Source: Schistocephalus solidus (taxonomy: Eukaryota > Platyhelminthes > Cestoda > Diphyllobothriidea > Diphyllobothriidae). From it: DNA of 64,000 bases. The notes below the pieces were generated by a model. That model saw only the letters and a list, made by a program, of their open reading frames with translations. It made no database searches and was not told the DNA's origin. Position numbers and translations under genes: made by a program. Position 1 is the stretch's first letter, and the number at the start of each line of letters is the position of its first letter. Of this stretch, positions 23,154 through 33,618 are shown piece after piece. Location: NCBI GenBank assembly GCA_017591395.1, contig WEDG01007335.1, forward strand, positions 1 through 64,000. The letters are read 5' to 3'.

Positions 23154-23460
23154 TTAACATTCTGACAACCCAAAGCACACCAAGGGCATCGTCTTGAGTG
23201 CAACTGCATAGAACATTGGCTGAATATACCCATGGTTATCAGTTACCACAACGTAGTGCAATGCACACCTTTGCCTATTTTTCCGGTAGGTTGCATCCAT
23301 TCGGACTACTCCCGGATATTCAGAATACGTCACTTTCAGAGCTGGCACCATAAAGCAGGTTGACCGAAGTTTTTTTCCTCGTAAAAGAAATCAGGGTAGC
23401 AGCAACCCTTCACGGACAACAACGCGTCCTTCATATCTCTCACGGTGGGATCACACCGAA
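23154..23460 (-). pseudogene. possible Mutator-like (MULE) transposase fragment
   Basis: The minus-strand reading VVRMDATYRKNRQRCALHY followed by VVVTDNHGYIQPMFYAVALKT resembles the first DDE block of MULE transposases, where D-x-T-Y-x-x-N precedes a strand and then G...P.xYAL. Upstream on the same strand, after one frameshift, a Cys-containing region (QLFRCDPTVRDMKDALL) is readable to about 23460. Only this piece is present; the other catalytic acids are absent. Recognition is by motif pattern only. Confidence 0.4.
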
Positions 23461-23517
23461 AGAGCTGACAACGCATAATTGACATGTATTTCATTTTGCA
23501 ATTCAGACCATCGCAAC

Positions 23518-23563
23518 CAGTGCCTTGCCGGTGCTAACCAAATATAAATTCTAAATTCTAAAA
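23518..23563 (+). mobile_element. solo 3' tail of a CR1 family D element
   Basis: CAGTGCCTTGCCGGTGCTAA followed by CAAATATAAATTCTAAATTC is the same as the last 46 bp of the element ending at 61306, with one base different. Nothing upstream matches that element, so this is an extreme 5' truncation. AAATTCT repeats are the CR1-type 3' terminus. Confidence 0.75.
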
Positions 23564-24744
23564 CCTAACTAAGCGTTTTGATAAAGCAACTTTAGTTCAC
23601 AGATCACATTGAAACGTCCCGCTGTTGGTTGTATCTGATGGATCATGTTCACCCAGACGTGCCCTTCGATCATAAGTCGGCCGTTAGAACTTAAGGTATG
23701 CTGACACACTGTTTTACTACAAATGTAGTTAATAAAGGTTTATTGACAGAGCACCCCTTGGACGCCGTAAATTTTCTTAGAACATAGGAAAAAACCTAAA
23801 ACAAACTCCTTTTTTCTGCTGCTACTTTAGCTTTGTTTAAGTTTTAGGATTGCTTAAGAGTGTGCTAAACAAGGATTTTGCTTTAAGCAAAAAAAACAGT
23901 AAAAAGAAAATATGAAAATAAGTAACATAACTGCATTGAAATTAAAAGTTTCATGTTAAGAATTTTTGTGTCAAGAATAGTCTGCCACTTATGGATTTTC
24001 GAGTGCTCCTTTGACAGGGGAAGAGTCGATACCGAGCTATTCGATTGTCCATTGCATCCAATCAGATGCGAGTGCCTCCAAGTGCATCGTTCTGGTGTGT
24101 GGTTCGGCAATTAGTTAGGCTTAGTTGAAGTGATCTCTAAAAAGGTAGAAATGGGTTATAGGCATGAACCGTTCAACTGCAAGAAAATTCAAATGCTACC
24201 AGCAGGTCGATTTACAGGCATTGTCAGATGAAATATTCAGTGGGTTAAGGCTGGCAGTGAAAAAAACTCCTGAATATATATAATTATAAGTGTTTTTCCT
24301 ATCTTTTATGTTATTCAGGAGAAAAAAAAGCCGCCTGCAAGGATGATAGCAGTTCAGATCAGGGAAGGGCTAACACAATTGAAGTCTGTATGCAGTCTCC
24401 CTGTCTTTGCTAGGAACCGGGATTCTGCCCCAGGCAAGAGTGAATCCATGTATGGATGCTCACTGTCTGCCGAAGAAGTCAACGGGTGCAGGCTGCAGAG
24501 ACGGTGCCTTTTCCCTCAAGGTAACACCTGGGATCGGGTTCAGATGCCGCGCACTCCATCGAACAGGAAAACAGATTCTACCATGTCGGCGCCTAAAATT
24601 CTTGGAAACTGTTCTGAATGCAAAAATCTAGAAACAGTTATCTTAAACAAAGAATAAATTCGCTGGAGTTTTATATTATGGGGACGTTTATTCCACATGG
24701 CTTTGGCGTTTGCAGAAAAAAAACCGACGATACTTAACTGTGTG
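23564..24744. other. unassigned 1.2-kb region
   Basis: No known domain. An open frame at 24343-24657 (104 codons, plus) has mixed composition with seven Cys, but no motif I recognise; it may be chance. A-rich and T-rich runs occur at 23780-23930. No structural RNA seen. Confidence 0.4.
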
Positions 24745-25500
24745 AGATAATGAAAGAAATAAAAAGGACATTGCGATGACTGCTGCGCCGAGGATGGTCA
24801 AGCTGCCTCACAGTGGTAAGGGGATTAAATTTACGACTATTCAAAAGCTACAACAGTAAAAAAGTCCCTTCTGTACTCGGCGAAACCACAAGGGATAAAT
24901 GTTTACAAGCCCACAGCGTTCTTGATACGACAGATTACGGTGCTCCAACGATAAAATTCTTTTCGTGAAGAAGTACTGGATAAATTCTATTTTCTTCCGT
25001 TCGCTAGCGCGCAGAAGGCTAAATAGAAACGAGCAGTATTCCAGGCAAGGTCTAACGTACATTTTATAAAGGCGGAGTCTAATATCAATAGTTTTAAAAT
25101 TTCGGAGGATAAGCCCGGCAGTTCTGCGTGCTTTGGAGACAATCAGGGCGCAATGCTCTGAAAGATTAAGACCGTTGGAATATGATATGCCCAGGTCCTT
25201 AACAAGGCCAGGTACATTTATATAGTGGCCATCTATGCAAAGATGAGGCTGATGGTTGTCACCGACAACCTTAACGGAACATTTTTGCCAAGAAAGGGAA
25301 TGGCGCCATGTGCAGCACCACTGGGCAAAGGCCTCGAGATCATTTTTTAATAGATCAAGCACGGTGTCGCGATCTGCCGGCTTGTATCGATAGGCAACTT
25401 CTTAATCGTCGGCATACATAAAGGGCATACCATTTCGAAATAAACCTGGCACATCATTGACAAAAAGACAAAATAAAAGTGGGCTGAAATCAGCAGCAAG
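24745..25500 (-). mobile_element. CR1-like family B fragment (RT palm to C-terminus)
   Basis: Minus strand. SPLLFCLFVNDVPGLF and MPFMYADD near 25400-25480, interrupted by a TAA straight after the Asp pair. A 173-codon frame from 25362 to 24841 follows, with AFAQWC, VKDLGISYSNGLNLSEHCALIVSKARR, KMYVRPCLEYCSFLFSLLRASERKKIE and YQERCGLVNIYPLWFRRVQKGLF. The 3' part ends near 24745 in sequence shared with 29685-29760. Closest relatives in the window are 19340-21775 and the split copy at 29660-37135. Confidence 0.85.
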
Positions 25501-25878
25501 CTAGACTATAATCATTGCAAGGAAACGGTCAATAAGGTCGATAGGGCACAATATTAAGCGAAAAAAAAGAAAAAGAGCGAAGTCATTAAAACAAACCTCA
25601 GTGTCAGTTGAAATACAGATGAAAGAAAGAAAATAAGCGATAATGAAACTATGTCTTGCATTTTCCCAGGTTCGGAAAATCTGGTGTCCACATAATCCAG
25701 CTGTACAAAAGTAAATCAGCGATCGATGGCCCCTGTAAAATCAACAAAAATTAATCGTAAAGTATCTCCAGCACTACGAAAGAGCGACAGCAGTATGCTC
25801 TATACATGTCCATCGAACTAAAATGGAACAGATCATGGTAGCCAGTGAAGAAATGGCATAAAAGAGGCATGTAACTTA
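25501..25878. other. unassigned, A-rich
   Basis: An A/G-rich stretch (25555-25640) and otherwise featureless sequence between a family B fragment and the start of a family C element. Confidence 0.4.
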
Positions 25879-26235
25879 TTGACAAACCTGAATGCCCCAA
25901 ACCGTAATTCAGTCTCCCCGGGAGCTATTCGAGCGAACGCAGTATCGGAAGAACTTGCGCTGTTTGAAAGATCCAAAGCGATGTATGAAAATCAAGCAGC
26001 AGGCTCCCCGCTGAAGTCTAATTTGAATACAATATTAAAGACAGGAACAAAGTGCATGCTTAAACCCTTAATCATTAAAATAAAGCAGGATGCATAAACG
26101 GGTTTTTTTCCTGACAGATAATTTTTGCTTGTAGTTTAGGCAGTCCTCGAAGCTATTGGTAAAATCTTAAAAGAAAGGGTAAAACACGATCTGCTGAGAG
26201 TCCAAAATTTATCGAATAATACAAAAGAACCCGGT

Positions 26236-26490
26236 GTGATAGTCAAAATCCAAAAGATCATTCAATTGAGGCCGCTCGTTATAAATGAAACGCAGGAGGT
26301 GCGACCAAAACCAGTTAAAGTCGTCTTGGGAATAAAACAGCAGATTAATCTACTGCTCTCTCGAAAGTCTAGACTATGCAAATATCCTCGTGGAGTGTTT
26401 TTTTCAAATGGATTACTCTTCCACCGATTGGATGAAAACGAGGACACTTGTAGCAGAATTGAAAAGACGTTAATACGCGGGGGGAATTAA
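26236..26490 (+). pseudogene. CR1-like ORF1 C-terminal region
   Basis: The frame contains RPKPVKVVLGIKQQINLLLS, followed after a shift by TDWMK and RTLVAELKRR. This resembles the end of CR1 ORF1 proteins, where a P-VKV-hydrophobic strand precedes a K/R-rich helix. A related and clearer version is at 40640-41091. It would encode an RNA-binding chaperone-type protein; the assignment is from position and pattern. Confidence 0.5.
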
Positions 26491-28068
26491 AATTTAAAAT
26501 TGTAGACAACAAAGTTATAAAAACGGCACGCTCGTTTTTATGGGAACATCCTGTGAAATTCACGGTAACCATGCCGGTTAACAGTCGCAGCAAATGCCAA
26601 TAGATTTGAACCCAGACAGGGGACTGGATATGTCTTGCGAAATATCCAGCAATAATCGCCAGGTGCAAGCAACAACCCGCAATCTTCAGAAATAGAGAGA
26701 AAAAAAACAAGATGCCAATGATTTACACAAATGTGCAGAGTCTATTAAACAAAATGGATAAAATTAAACTGGCCACGGATCATTTACAACTTGACTTCAT
26801 AGTTCTAACTGAAACATGGTTAAATGGGTAAATCGCAGACGCAGAAGTCAGAATAGATGAATTTCAGCTTATCCGCATGGATAGAAACTGACGTAGGGTG
26901 AAGGAATCACAATGTTCAGACGAGATTGCATTGACTATATTCCGGATAAGCCCTCACCAAATAGGCACACGTTTTGCGAAATACTTAGTTGTAAACTGAA
27001 AGTCTCAAACCAAACGGACCTCCCTATTGCCGGGATATATTGACCCCAGGACAGCGGACGGACACGAATGAAACACTCATCACGGAGGTTAAGCAAATCT
27101 GCTGTAGCAAACACTAATTAATACTAGGAGATTTCAACTCTCCCGAAATCGATTGCTCGTGACCAGAAAATTCATTTAAACAGAAATTTCTTCAATTGGT
27201 AACTGGCAAGTTTCTTACTCAACATCCCACAATATATACACGGTTCCAAACTGAGCAGCATTCAAACTGTTTGGATCTAATTATTAGTGGAGACGAAAAT
27301 TGCATCCTTGCATTAAGTTCTTGCGTGCCCCTTGGATGAAGTGATAATTGAATTCTTGCTTGGGAGTACAGTCATTTTTGTATACCCAAACGTCGAGCAG
27401 TTAGGAAGAAAAATGTATGGAAAGGGGATTATACCACAATGAAAGTACTACTGAATGAGATAGGCTCGAGTCCTGGACAGGTACCTGACCCAAACGGTGC
27501 CTGGTTCTTCCTTAGTAAATTTATTCAGCAGTTGGTAGAGAACTGCTTTCCACTTAAAAGGTGATAGTACGTCTACCGACCGAGTGGGTGACATCGGAAA
27601 TAAAAAGGAATGTCAAGAAGAAAAGAGGACTGGAGAACATATGCCAGATATCAACAACCCAAACATTTTTCCGCTTTTAAGAAACAGTGAAATCGGTGTC
27701 GAAATCTTCTGAGAAGAGAAAGATCAGCCTTTTCGTCAGAAATAGTTAAAGACATACCAAGAAATTCGAAAAGGTTTCTTTGTTAACGTGAATAAAGCAA
27801 AACGAATTCGGGACTCTATTCCTTGTCTAAAAGACTATCAGAGAAACAGTTTAACCGATAACTCTGATAAAACCAAACATTTATCCAATTTGTTTATGTC
27901 CGTGTATACAGAGGAACCACCTTTTGAGGAGGAAGAATACCGCAGTATTGCTCCACCTACAAATAAAATAAACACAGTGTCGTTCCCAATAGACACAGTA
28001 AGCAATACCCTGAAACAGCTATGTACCACTAAATCGATTGGCCTGGATGGAATATCTACATATCCTCG

Positions 28069-28356
28069 TTTTTCCAAATTGGCGGCTCGCCGAACTCCGC
28101 CTCCGATTTAACCGCAGGAGTTTGTTTACTGCTTCTTTTCTATTTCACCGTATATGCCAAAAATTGTGAACAATTGTTTTTAAAATGGCAAATCGTTCTG
28201 AATCGGATATGCCTACATATATAACACATTTCTGCTGTTCATATGGCTGCTCACATATTGCCGCAATTATCAACTTTGTATTTATTTATACCGCGATACT
28301 AAGTTTGTAATGATGGGGCCCTCTGGGCCTTAAATATACCATTTTTTATATTATTT
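28069..28356 (+). mobile_element. SINE-like insert, copy 1 (inside CR1 family C)
   Basis: A ~290-bp block that separates two halves of the RT reading frame (SIGLDGIS upstream, KVLNELTDQ downstream). It is repeated at about 43620-43910. Shared words include ATGGCAAATCGTTCT, TTTCTGCTGTTCATATGGCT and ATACCGCGATACTAAGTTTG. It ends in a T/A-rich tail after TTAAATATAC. No coding capacity. No clear target duplication. It may be a SINE or the 3' end of a longer element. Confidence 0.7.
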
Positions 28357-29802
28357 AAAAGTTCTGAATGAACTCACCGACCAGTTGGCCTCTACGATCT
28401 CCAAGATATTTGAAAGTTCGATGGAGGCGGGGGCTCTTCCTACTGAGTGCAAGATAGCCAACATAACCCTCTTCTATAAAGGAGTAGAAAGGAAATCACC
28501 AAATAGTTTCAAACCAGTCAGCCTAACAAGTATCTGTTGCAAAATGATGGAGAAGATAATCAAAGTAGAACTGATGAGGTATATTGAAGAGAATAACTTG
28601 CTTAGTTCCTATTAACGTGTATTTACAAGGGGTTGATCGTGCCTCACAAACCTGCTCACATCCATGGAAAGCTGGACAAAATAATGAGAAATGGGTTTGT
28701 CAGTCGATGCGATCTACATTGACTTTAGCATAGCCTTTACTGCGATTCCACACAGACGTCTGCTATTAAAGCTGCGTCAAATGTACGTCACTGGCAACCT
28801 ACTAAATTGGCTGGCCGACATTCTCACAGGCCGGCGCCAACGTGTTTGTATTGGAGATGCCAAGTCGCACTGGGAAACCGTTCACAATGGAGTTCCGCGT
28901 TTAGGGGCCTATTTTGTTTCTGATATATATCTTCGACTGCGGTCTATTTACAGAAAGAGAATGAGGTTTGAATATCAGTACTTCATTCGCAGTAACCAAC
29001 TAGACGAGGTAAATGTTCGAAAGGACTTCATTATTTAGATAACACCCACTCTCAAACCATCGTCGCACTATTCAAAGAGAGCAAAGAAAGCTATGTGTAT
29101 CTTAGGCACAATCAGGAGATCCTTCGTTAATTTTGACGGAGAGATTTTTGGGCGCACAGTTGGAACATTGTTCAGGCTGGTGTTGGAATATTGCGTTCAG
29201 GCGTGACGCCCCTGGTCGAAGCATAATTACGCTCTGTTGGAGAAATTTCAACGGAGGGTGACGAAACTAGGCAGTGCATTGGAATGCCTACCCTATGAGG
29301 GCCGACTGGAAAACCGTAAACGTTTTCTTTTCTCTGAAAGTCAATACAGAGTGGATATGATCTTAGTCTTCAAACTTGTCAGAGGAGTTGATTGTGCTCT
29401 TCAATTGGCCAATTTTTTGAATTGGCAAACGACAAATATCTGAGGTCATCAATGCAAACTTAATAGAAACCACATCAAACTTGACTTGCGGGCCAACTTC
29501 GTTTCCCACCGGGTGATTGAAGAATTGAACAAACTGCCTACTTCAGTGGTTCAGGCTGAACGCGTTGAAATGTTTAAAGAAGATTTGAGGAATTTTTACT
29601 TGATGGACATATATTTAGTCAATGACATTGACCACTACACTATATAATGAAGTATACTGAATTAACCAAAATTATATTGTGTTGCCTGCTGCACCGAGAG
29701 TGTTCAAACTGTCTTACAGTGGTAAGGGGATTGAATATATGACAATTCAACAGATTAAGAAGTAAAATGAGTCCCTTATGTAATCGGCGAAACCATAATG
29801 AT

Positions 29803-29857
29803 TTGACGGCGCCCAAGCAGTGCCAAATCAATAAACCTATTTATTTATTTATAAGGG
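29803..29857 (+). mobile_element. solo retroelement tail inside the family B fragment
   Basis: Compared with 24880-24900 (CGAAACCACAAGGGATAAAT), this copy has about 54 extra bases between CGAAACCATAA and GGGATCAATG. The extra piece ends AATCAATAAACC followed by TATTTATTTATT, and is bounded by TAA on both sides. That fits a severely truncated non-LTR tail with a tiny target duplication. Confidence 0.6.
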
Positions 29858-30153
29858 ATCAATGTTTATAAGCCCATATCATCCTTGATACGTCAAATTA
29901 CGGTGCTCCGACGAAAAAATTCTTTTTTAAAGAAGCGCTGGACCGATTCTATTTTCTTCCGTTCACTAGTGCGGAGAAGGCTAAAAAGAGACTAGCGGTA
30001 TTCCAGGCAAGTCCTTACGTACATTTTAAACAGGCAGAGTCTAATATCGATATTTTTAACATTTTGAAGGATAAAACCGGTATTTCTGCGTGCTTTGGAG
30101 ATAATCAGAGCGCAATGCTCTGAAAGATGTAGACCGTTATAATATGATATGAC

Positions 30154-30158
30154 CAGAT
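30154..30158. other. Gypsy target-site duplication, left copy
   Basis: CAGAT directly before the left LTR; identical to 34987-34991 directly after the right LTR. Confidence 0.85.
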
Positions 30159-30585
30159 TGTTATATCCCGACCGGTGTGAAAGTGGAGAAGGCAAAGCTG
30201 GTTTCTGAAAAAAACACTTTATTCTGTGCCGACAGAAAACAGCAGATCTCAAGCTCATCAACTCTCGTTTATTTATTGAGTTCTCGGGGTTCTCTAACAT
30301 TCCGACCAATCATGACGGAGAGTGTTCTGGAACTTTCTGGCCTGCAACGTGGCTAGCATTGATTAATCGCATCTCACGCTGGAGAACCCCTCGTGAAAAC
30401 TTCTCAAATTTGGGCCGCGCGCGTGCGTGGGGCCTTGACACGTGCTCGGTGCAGCGGTGCATCCTGATTGGTTGCCCGGTTGCCTGCGCATTTTTCTCAG
30501 CCGGCTTGGCTTATTTTGGCGTGCGTCAACACGTGCAATTTCCGCCTTGGGCAATGACTCAACTGTGGATCCCGTCTCCTTAACA
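30159..30585 (-). repeat. 3' LTR of the Gypsy element
   Basis: 427 bp, TGTTATATCC at the low-coordinate end and TCCTTAACA at the other, i.e. TGTTAAGGA..GGATATAACA in element sense. An AATAAA signal in element sense is at 30218-30223. A weak purine-rich tract (AAAGGCATGAGG in sense) lies just inside at about 30586-30597. Confidence 0.92.
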
Positions 30586-30862
30586 CCTCATGCCTTTGAA
30601 AGGTAGACCTCATATCGCTTCTTCTTCGTGTCCACGATGCTTTTTTTGGCAGTTGTGTTTTTCTTTGACTCTTGCGGACAGGAGGTGGTATTGGCCTCTG
30701 CCTTCTTTGGGGGTAGGGACCTCAAAAGTGTCACATAGCAAATCGAGGGCTATTTGGCCATCCGTGGGGAGCCTCAGTCTAAGCTGGTTTGCATGTCGTT
30801 TAATTATCCCTGTTGTCGTTTCCACCTCAATGCAACGCCTTTCGACTTTCTGACAATTATCT

Positions 30863-31450
30863 CTACCCACGGTTTCTCAACAACTTTATAAATTGGGGCA
30901 AATACCTCTTCTCCCTCCCGAAACTAATATTTTGGCTTATGGGAAACTCCAACCTCAAGTTTAAGGTATTGTAGTCGTACATCAGTTTGTTTGCCCAGAA
31001 AACATTCGGCTGGTGTTTGACCACCATGCTCATTTTTGGGGTTCTTCTGTAGGCCAGAAGGAAGGTGTTGAGGTAGTCCATTTTAGCCCCTGCGTTCCAC
31101 ATCTTTAACACAGCTCTCTTGAAGGTGTCCACAAAATGTTCTGCTTGACCGTTCGATTGGGGATGGAATGGCGATGATGTCACATGTCGGATTCCCCATT
31201 TCTGGCACAACTGTCGGAACACTGATGACGTAAACTGGGTACCGTTATCCGTCACAATCTCTGTGGGGATGCCATATCTCGAGATACGTTCTTCCGTCTT
31301 TTTGATGTGACCTCGGCTGTGGCTGCCGCGACATCAAAAAATTCTGCCCACTTTGACCATGCGTCGACGACTACTAGAAACATGTGGTTGAAAAATGGTC
31401 CAGCAAGGTCAATATGAACTCTAGTCCACTGTCACATCACCTCCGGCCAT
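30863..31450 (-). pseudogene. Gypsy integrase core
   Basis: On the minus strand, WTRVHIDLAGPFFNH and FLVVVDAWSKWAEFF (31370-31430) carry the first catalytic Asp. After a frameshift, TDNGTQFTSSVFRQLCQKWGI and HPQSNGQAEHFVDTFKRA (31255 down to about 31130) carry the second Asp and the third acidic position (Glu of QAEH). A 130-codon frame continues to 30863. This is the DDE core that would insert the cDNA. The rest, 30586-30862, is the degenerate C-terminal tail. Confidence 0.88.
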
Positions 31451-31640
31451 GACACGGGCGGTACTTTTGGTGGATCTTAGTGAAACGCCCACACGGTCCG
31501 CAACTTCGAACGAAAGATTCAACATCGTTATCAATATTTGGCCAATATACGTACCTTCGGGCCAGTTGTTTCATACGAGTCATACCCTGGTGTCCTGTTA
31601 CCGTTCAACTTTTTTTTTGATGTTTGGCTGGAATCAACAC
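31451..31640 (-). pseudogene. Gypsy integrase HHCC zinc-binding domain
   Basis: Minus strand, immediately in front of the integrase core. HQGMTRMKQLARRYVYWPNI is followed by VESFVRSCGPCGRF, giving the second His and the Cys pair of the H2C2 domain. The frame breaks near 31610. Confidence 0.75.
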
Positions 31641-31859
31641 TCTATTATCATACATAATACATTCTTCGTTGATGTTCAACTGCTCCTTCTGGTTACTGAA
31701 GGGCCTTATAGCTTGGTGTACCTTATATTCATTGGGCCAATCCGTTCCGAATAAACTCCTTTACCTGGTGTAATAGTGGGTCTGCTGTGGTGGTTGCTCT
31801 AATATGTTCGTCTGTGAGTAGCACCTGCCGTATGACGCCTCTGAATTCTTCGTTGTTTT

Positions 31860-32339
31860 GTATTGGAATGCTTGTGATCACCACATCTTCCAGATTTTCG
31901 TCGTTTACGCTCAGTCATGATAAAGCATCTGGAGCCCCGTAAGTCCGAGTGGACACGTACTGAATTGTGAAGTCCTAACTCAAGAGGATGGTACTCCACC
32001 GTTGTATCCTCTTCGCCGCCTACTGGGGCAAGCCACGATTTGTGCCCAGCAAAAACTTTGTGGCTGATGATCTGTTTGGAGGACGTAATGTCTACCGTAA
32101 ATTAACTGATAAAATTTATGTACTGCAAAGATGATCGCCAGTACCTCTTTCTCGATTTGACAATAGTTTCTTTCTGCCTTTGTGAGTGCTCTGGCGATAT
32201 GCATTAAGGGCAAGATTTTTCCGTCCGAATCCTTCTGCAGTAGAACGCCGCCTAACCCGTACTCAGCTGTATCCACCTGGACGATAGTTTCTTTATCGGC
32301 TTCGAAATGGGAGAGAACAGTTGACTCAGTAATCTTCAC
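31860..32339 (-). pseudogene. Gypsy RNase H domain
   Basis: The minus-strand 119-codon frame from 32339 includes VQVDTAEYGLGGVLLQ with the first catalytic Asp, then ALTKAERNYCQIEKEVLAI with the catalytic Glu, and LQTDHQP with the next Asp. The connection towards integrase (YVSTRTYGAPDALS) is readable near 31910-31960 after a frameshift. It follows RT in the same orientation, as in Gypsy pol. Confidence 0.88.
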
Positions 32340-32487
32340 CTTGATACTTTCGAACGCTTCTTGACAGCCTGCAGACCAGTCAAATTTTGCATCTTTGCAA
32401 AACAGTCGGTTTAAAGGTGGCTTTAAGTTGAGCAGCCCTGCAATTAATGGCGATTAGTGGCTGACCAAGCCCATAAATGATTGTAGC

Positions 32488-33200
32488 TCACGTACCTTCT
32501 TTGGCAACTTCATATTCTTGAATGCTGTAACTCTCTCTGGATCTGGTGAGCGTCCTGCCTCGCTTACCACAAATCCCAAGTAGTGGATTTTTTCGAAGGA
32601 ACTCGCTGTTCTCCAAGTTTATTTTCAGACCATAATCAATAAGATTTTCCACGACATTATCGATTCTATGAAGCATCTCCTCATCTATACGACAGACGAC
32701 CGAAATGTCATCCAAGTAAGCAACAGTCCCAGGGATATTTGTAAGCATGGTGTCCGTAAGCTGCTGGAATACACTGGCTGCCGTTTTGAGGCCATAGTTG
32801 AGACGAGTATATTTGAATAGACCTCTAAGTATATTAATTGTCAACGTCTCCTGTGTGGCCTCAGCAACCGGTAGCTGTAGATATACCTCAGAATGATTAA
32901 TTCTTGCAAACACGTTTCCTCTATTCAACGTCGCAAATGTGTTCTACAGTCGGCAGAGGGTAATGAAATTCTTCTTATACGTCATTTACTCAAATGAATA
33001 ATCTGCGCACAACCTTAATCTCCCGTTAGGCTTTTTTACCGCCACTATCGGGGCTGCCCTCGCTGAATAGTTTGAGGGACAGATAATGCCACTCTGCTGT
33101 AAACGTTCCAGTTCTTCCTCAACCACTGATTGTACTGCAAATGGAACGCGTTAACTCTGTCTGAGTACTGGCTTCTTCCCTGGCTTCACCCTCAAACTAA
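32488..33200 (-). pseudogene. Gypsy reverse transcriptase
   Basis: Minus strand. SGIICPSNYSARAAPIVAVKK near 33020-33090 forms the fingers. FARINHSEVYLQL at about 32878-32912 is where the first catalytic Asp should be; it reads Asn. LNYGLKTAASVFQQLTD lies at 32755-32805. VAYLDDISVV at 32700-32728 has both palm Asp. The 146-codon frame 32928-32488 covers the palm. The Asn substitution plus stops upstream mean no active enzyme. Confidence 0.9.
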
Positions 33201-33399
33201 TTGTAGTTTTTGTGCACGTTCCGACTGACATCTCCATGCGTTTGGCATACTTTTTCTTCAGGTCCTCGTCCATCGTGTATACAGCGCAGCACATCTCATG
33301 GAATGGTCGACTTCACAGACCTAACTGTGAGGTGGTCTTGTTGCCAAGCCGGTCGTTCTCGGACTAAGAGACGTAAATTTTGGCGAGACAGGCTTTGTC

Positions 33400-33618
33400 C
33401 TAGAAAACTATAGTGGCCTGGAAAACACCCTCAAATTGCATGTGTGTGTTATTTGATGCCCAGGCAGGAACGACTGTTGGTTTCATTTCAGGCAACCGAA
33501 GAGCCTTCCAGATGGCTATGCTGATAATCGTGAGGCCTAAACCCGTGTCGACCTGCCACCTAGCGGGTTGTCCATCAATACTAAGCGTCAGATATTTTCT
33601 GTCTTCACAACTAAGCAC
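33400..33618 (-). pseudogene. Gypsy aspartic protease
   Basis: A minus-strand 72-codon frame with RKYLTLSIDGQPARWQVDTG followed by LGLTIIS. The DTG active-site triad is intact at about 33545-33553, although the usual Ser-Asp after it has changed. The domain sits between the zinc knuckles and RT, the normal place. Confidence 0.8.

Larger units (their letters stand above)
25879..29640 (+). mobile_element. CR1-like non-LTR retrotransposon, family C, near full length but decayed
   Basis: The order of parts is that of a complete CR1. An ORF1-like region (25879-26510) comes first. The endonuclease is at 26711-27400 (YTNVQSLLNKMDKIKL, FIVLTETWLNG, LGDFNSPEIDC at 27122-27157, CLDLIISGDEN). The RT starts at 27788 (linker frame to SIGLDGIS). 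A foreign ~290-bp insert sits at 28069-28356. The RT then resumes exactly in sense: KVLNELTDQLAST, KPVSLTSICCKMMEKII, IYIDFSIAFTAIPHRRLL, and at last HNGVP near 28890. A deletion there removes the catalytic FADD box. The C-terminal domain runs 28925-29640. Stops and frameshifts occur in every part. Confidence 0.85.
29660..30158 (-). mobile_element. CR1-like family B element, 3' part (split by Gypsy)
   Basis: The minus strand carries RT C-terminal text (KMYVRTCLEYR, SEHCALIISKARRNTGFIL) and a 3' region that aligns with 24745-24900. It continues across the Gypsy insertion at 34992. A separate small insertion lies at about 29803-29857. Confidence 0.85.
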
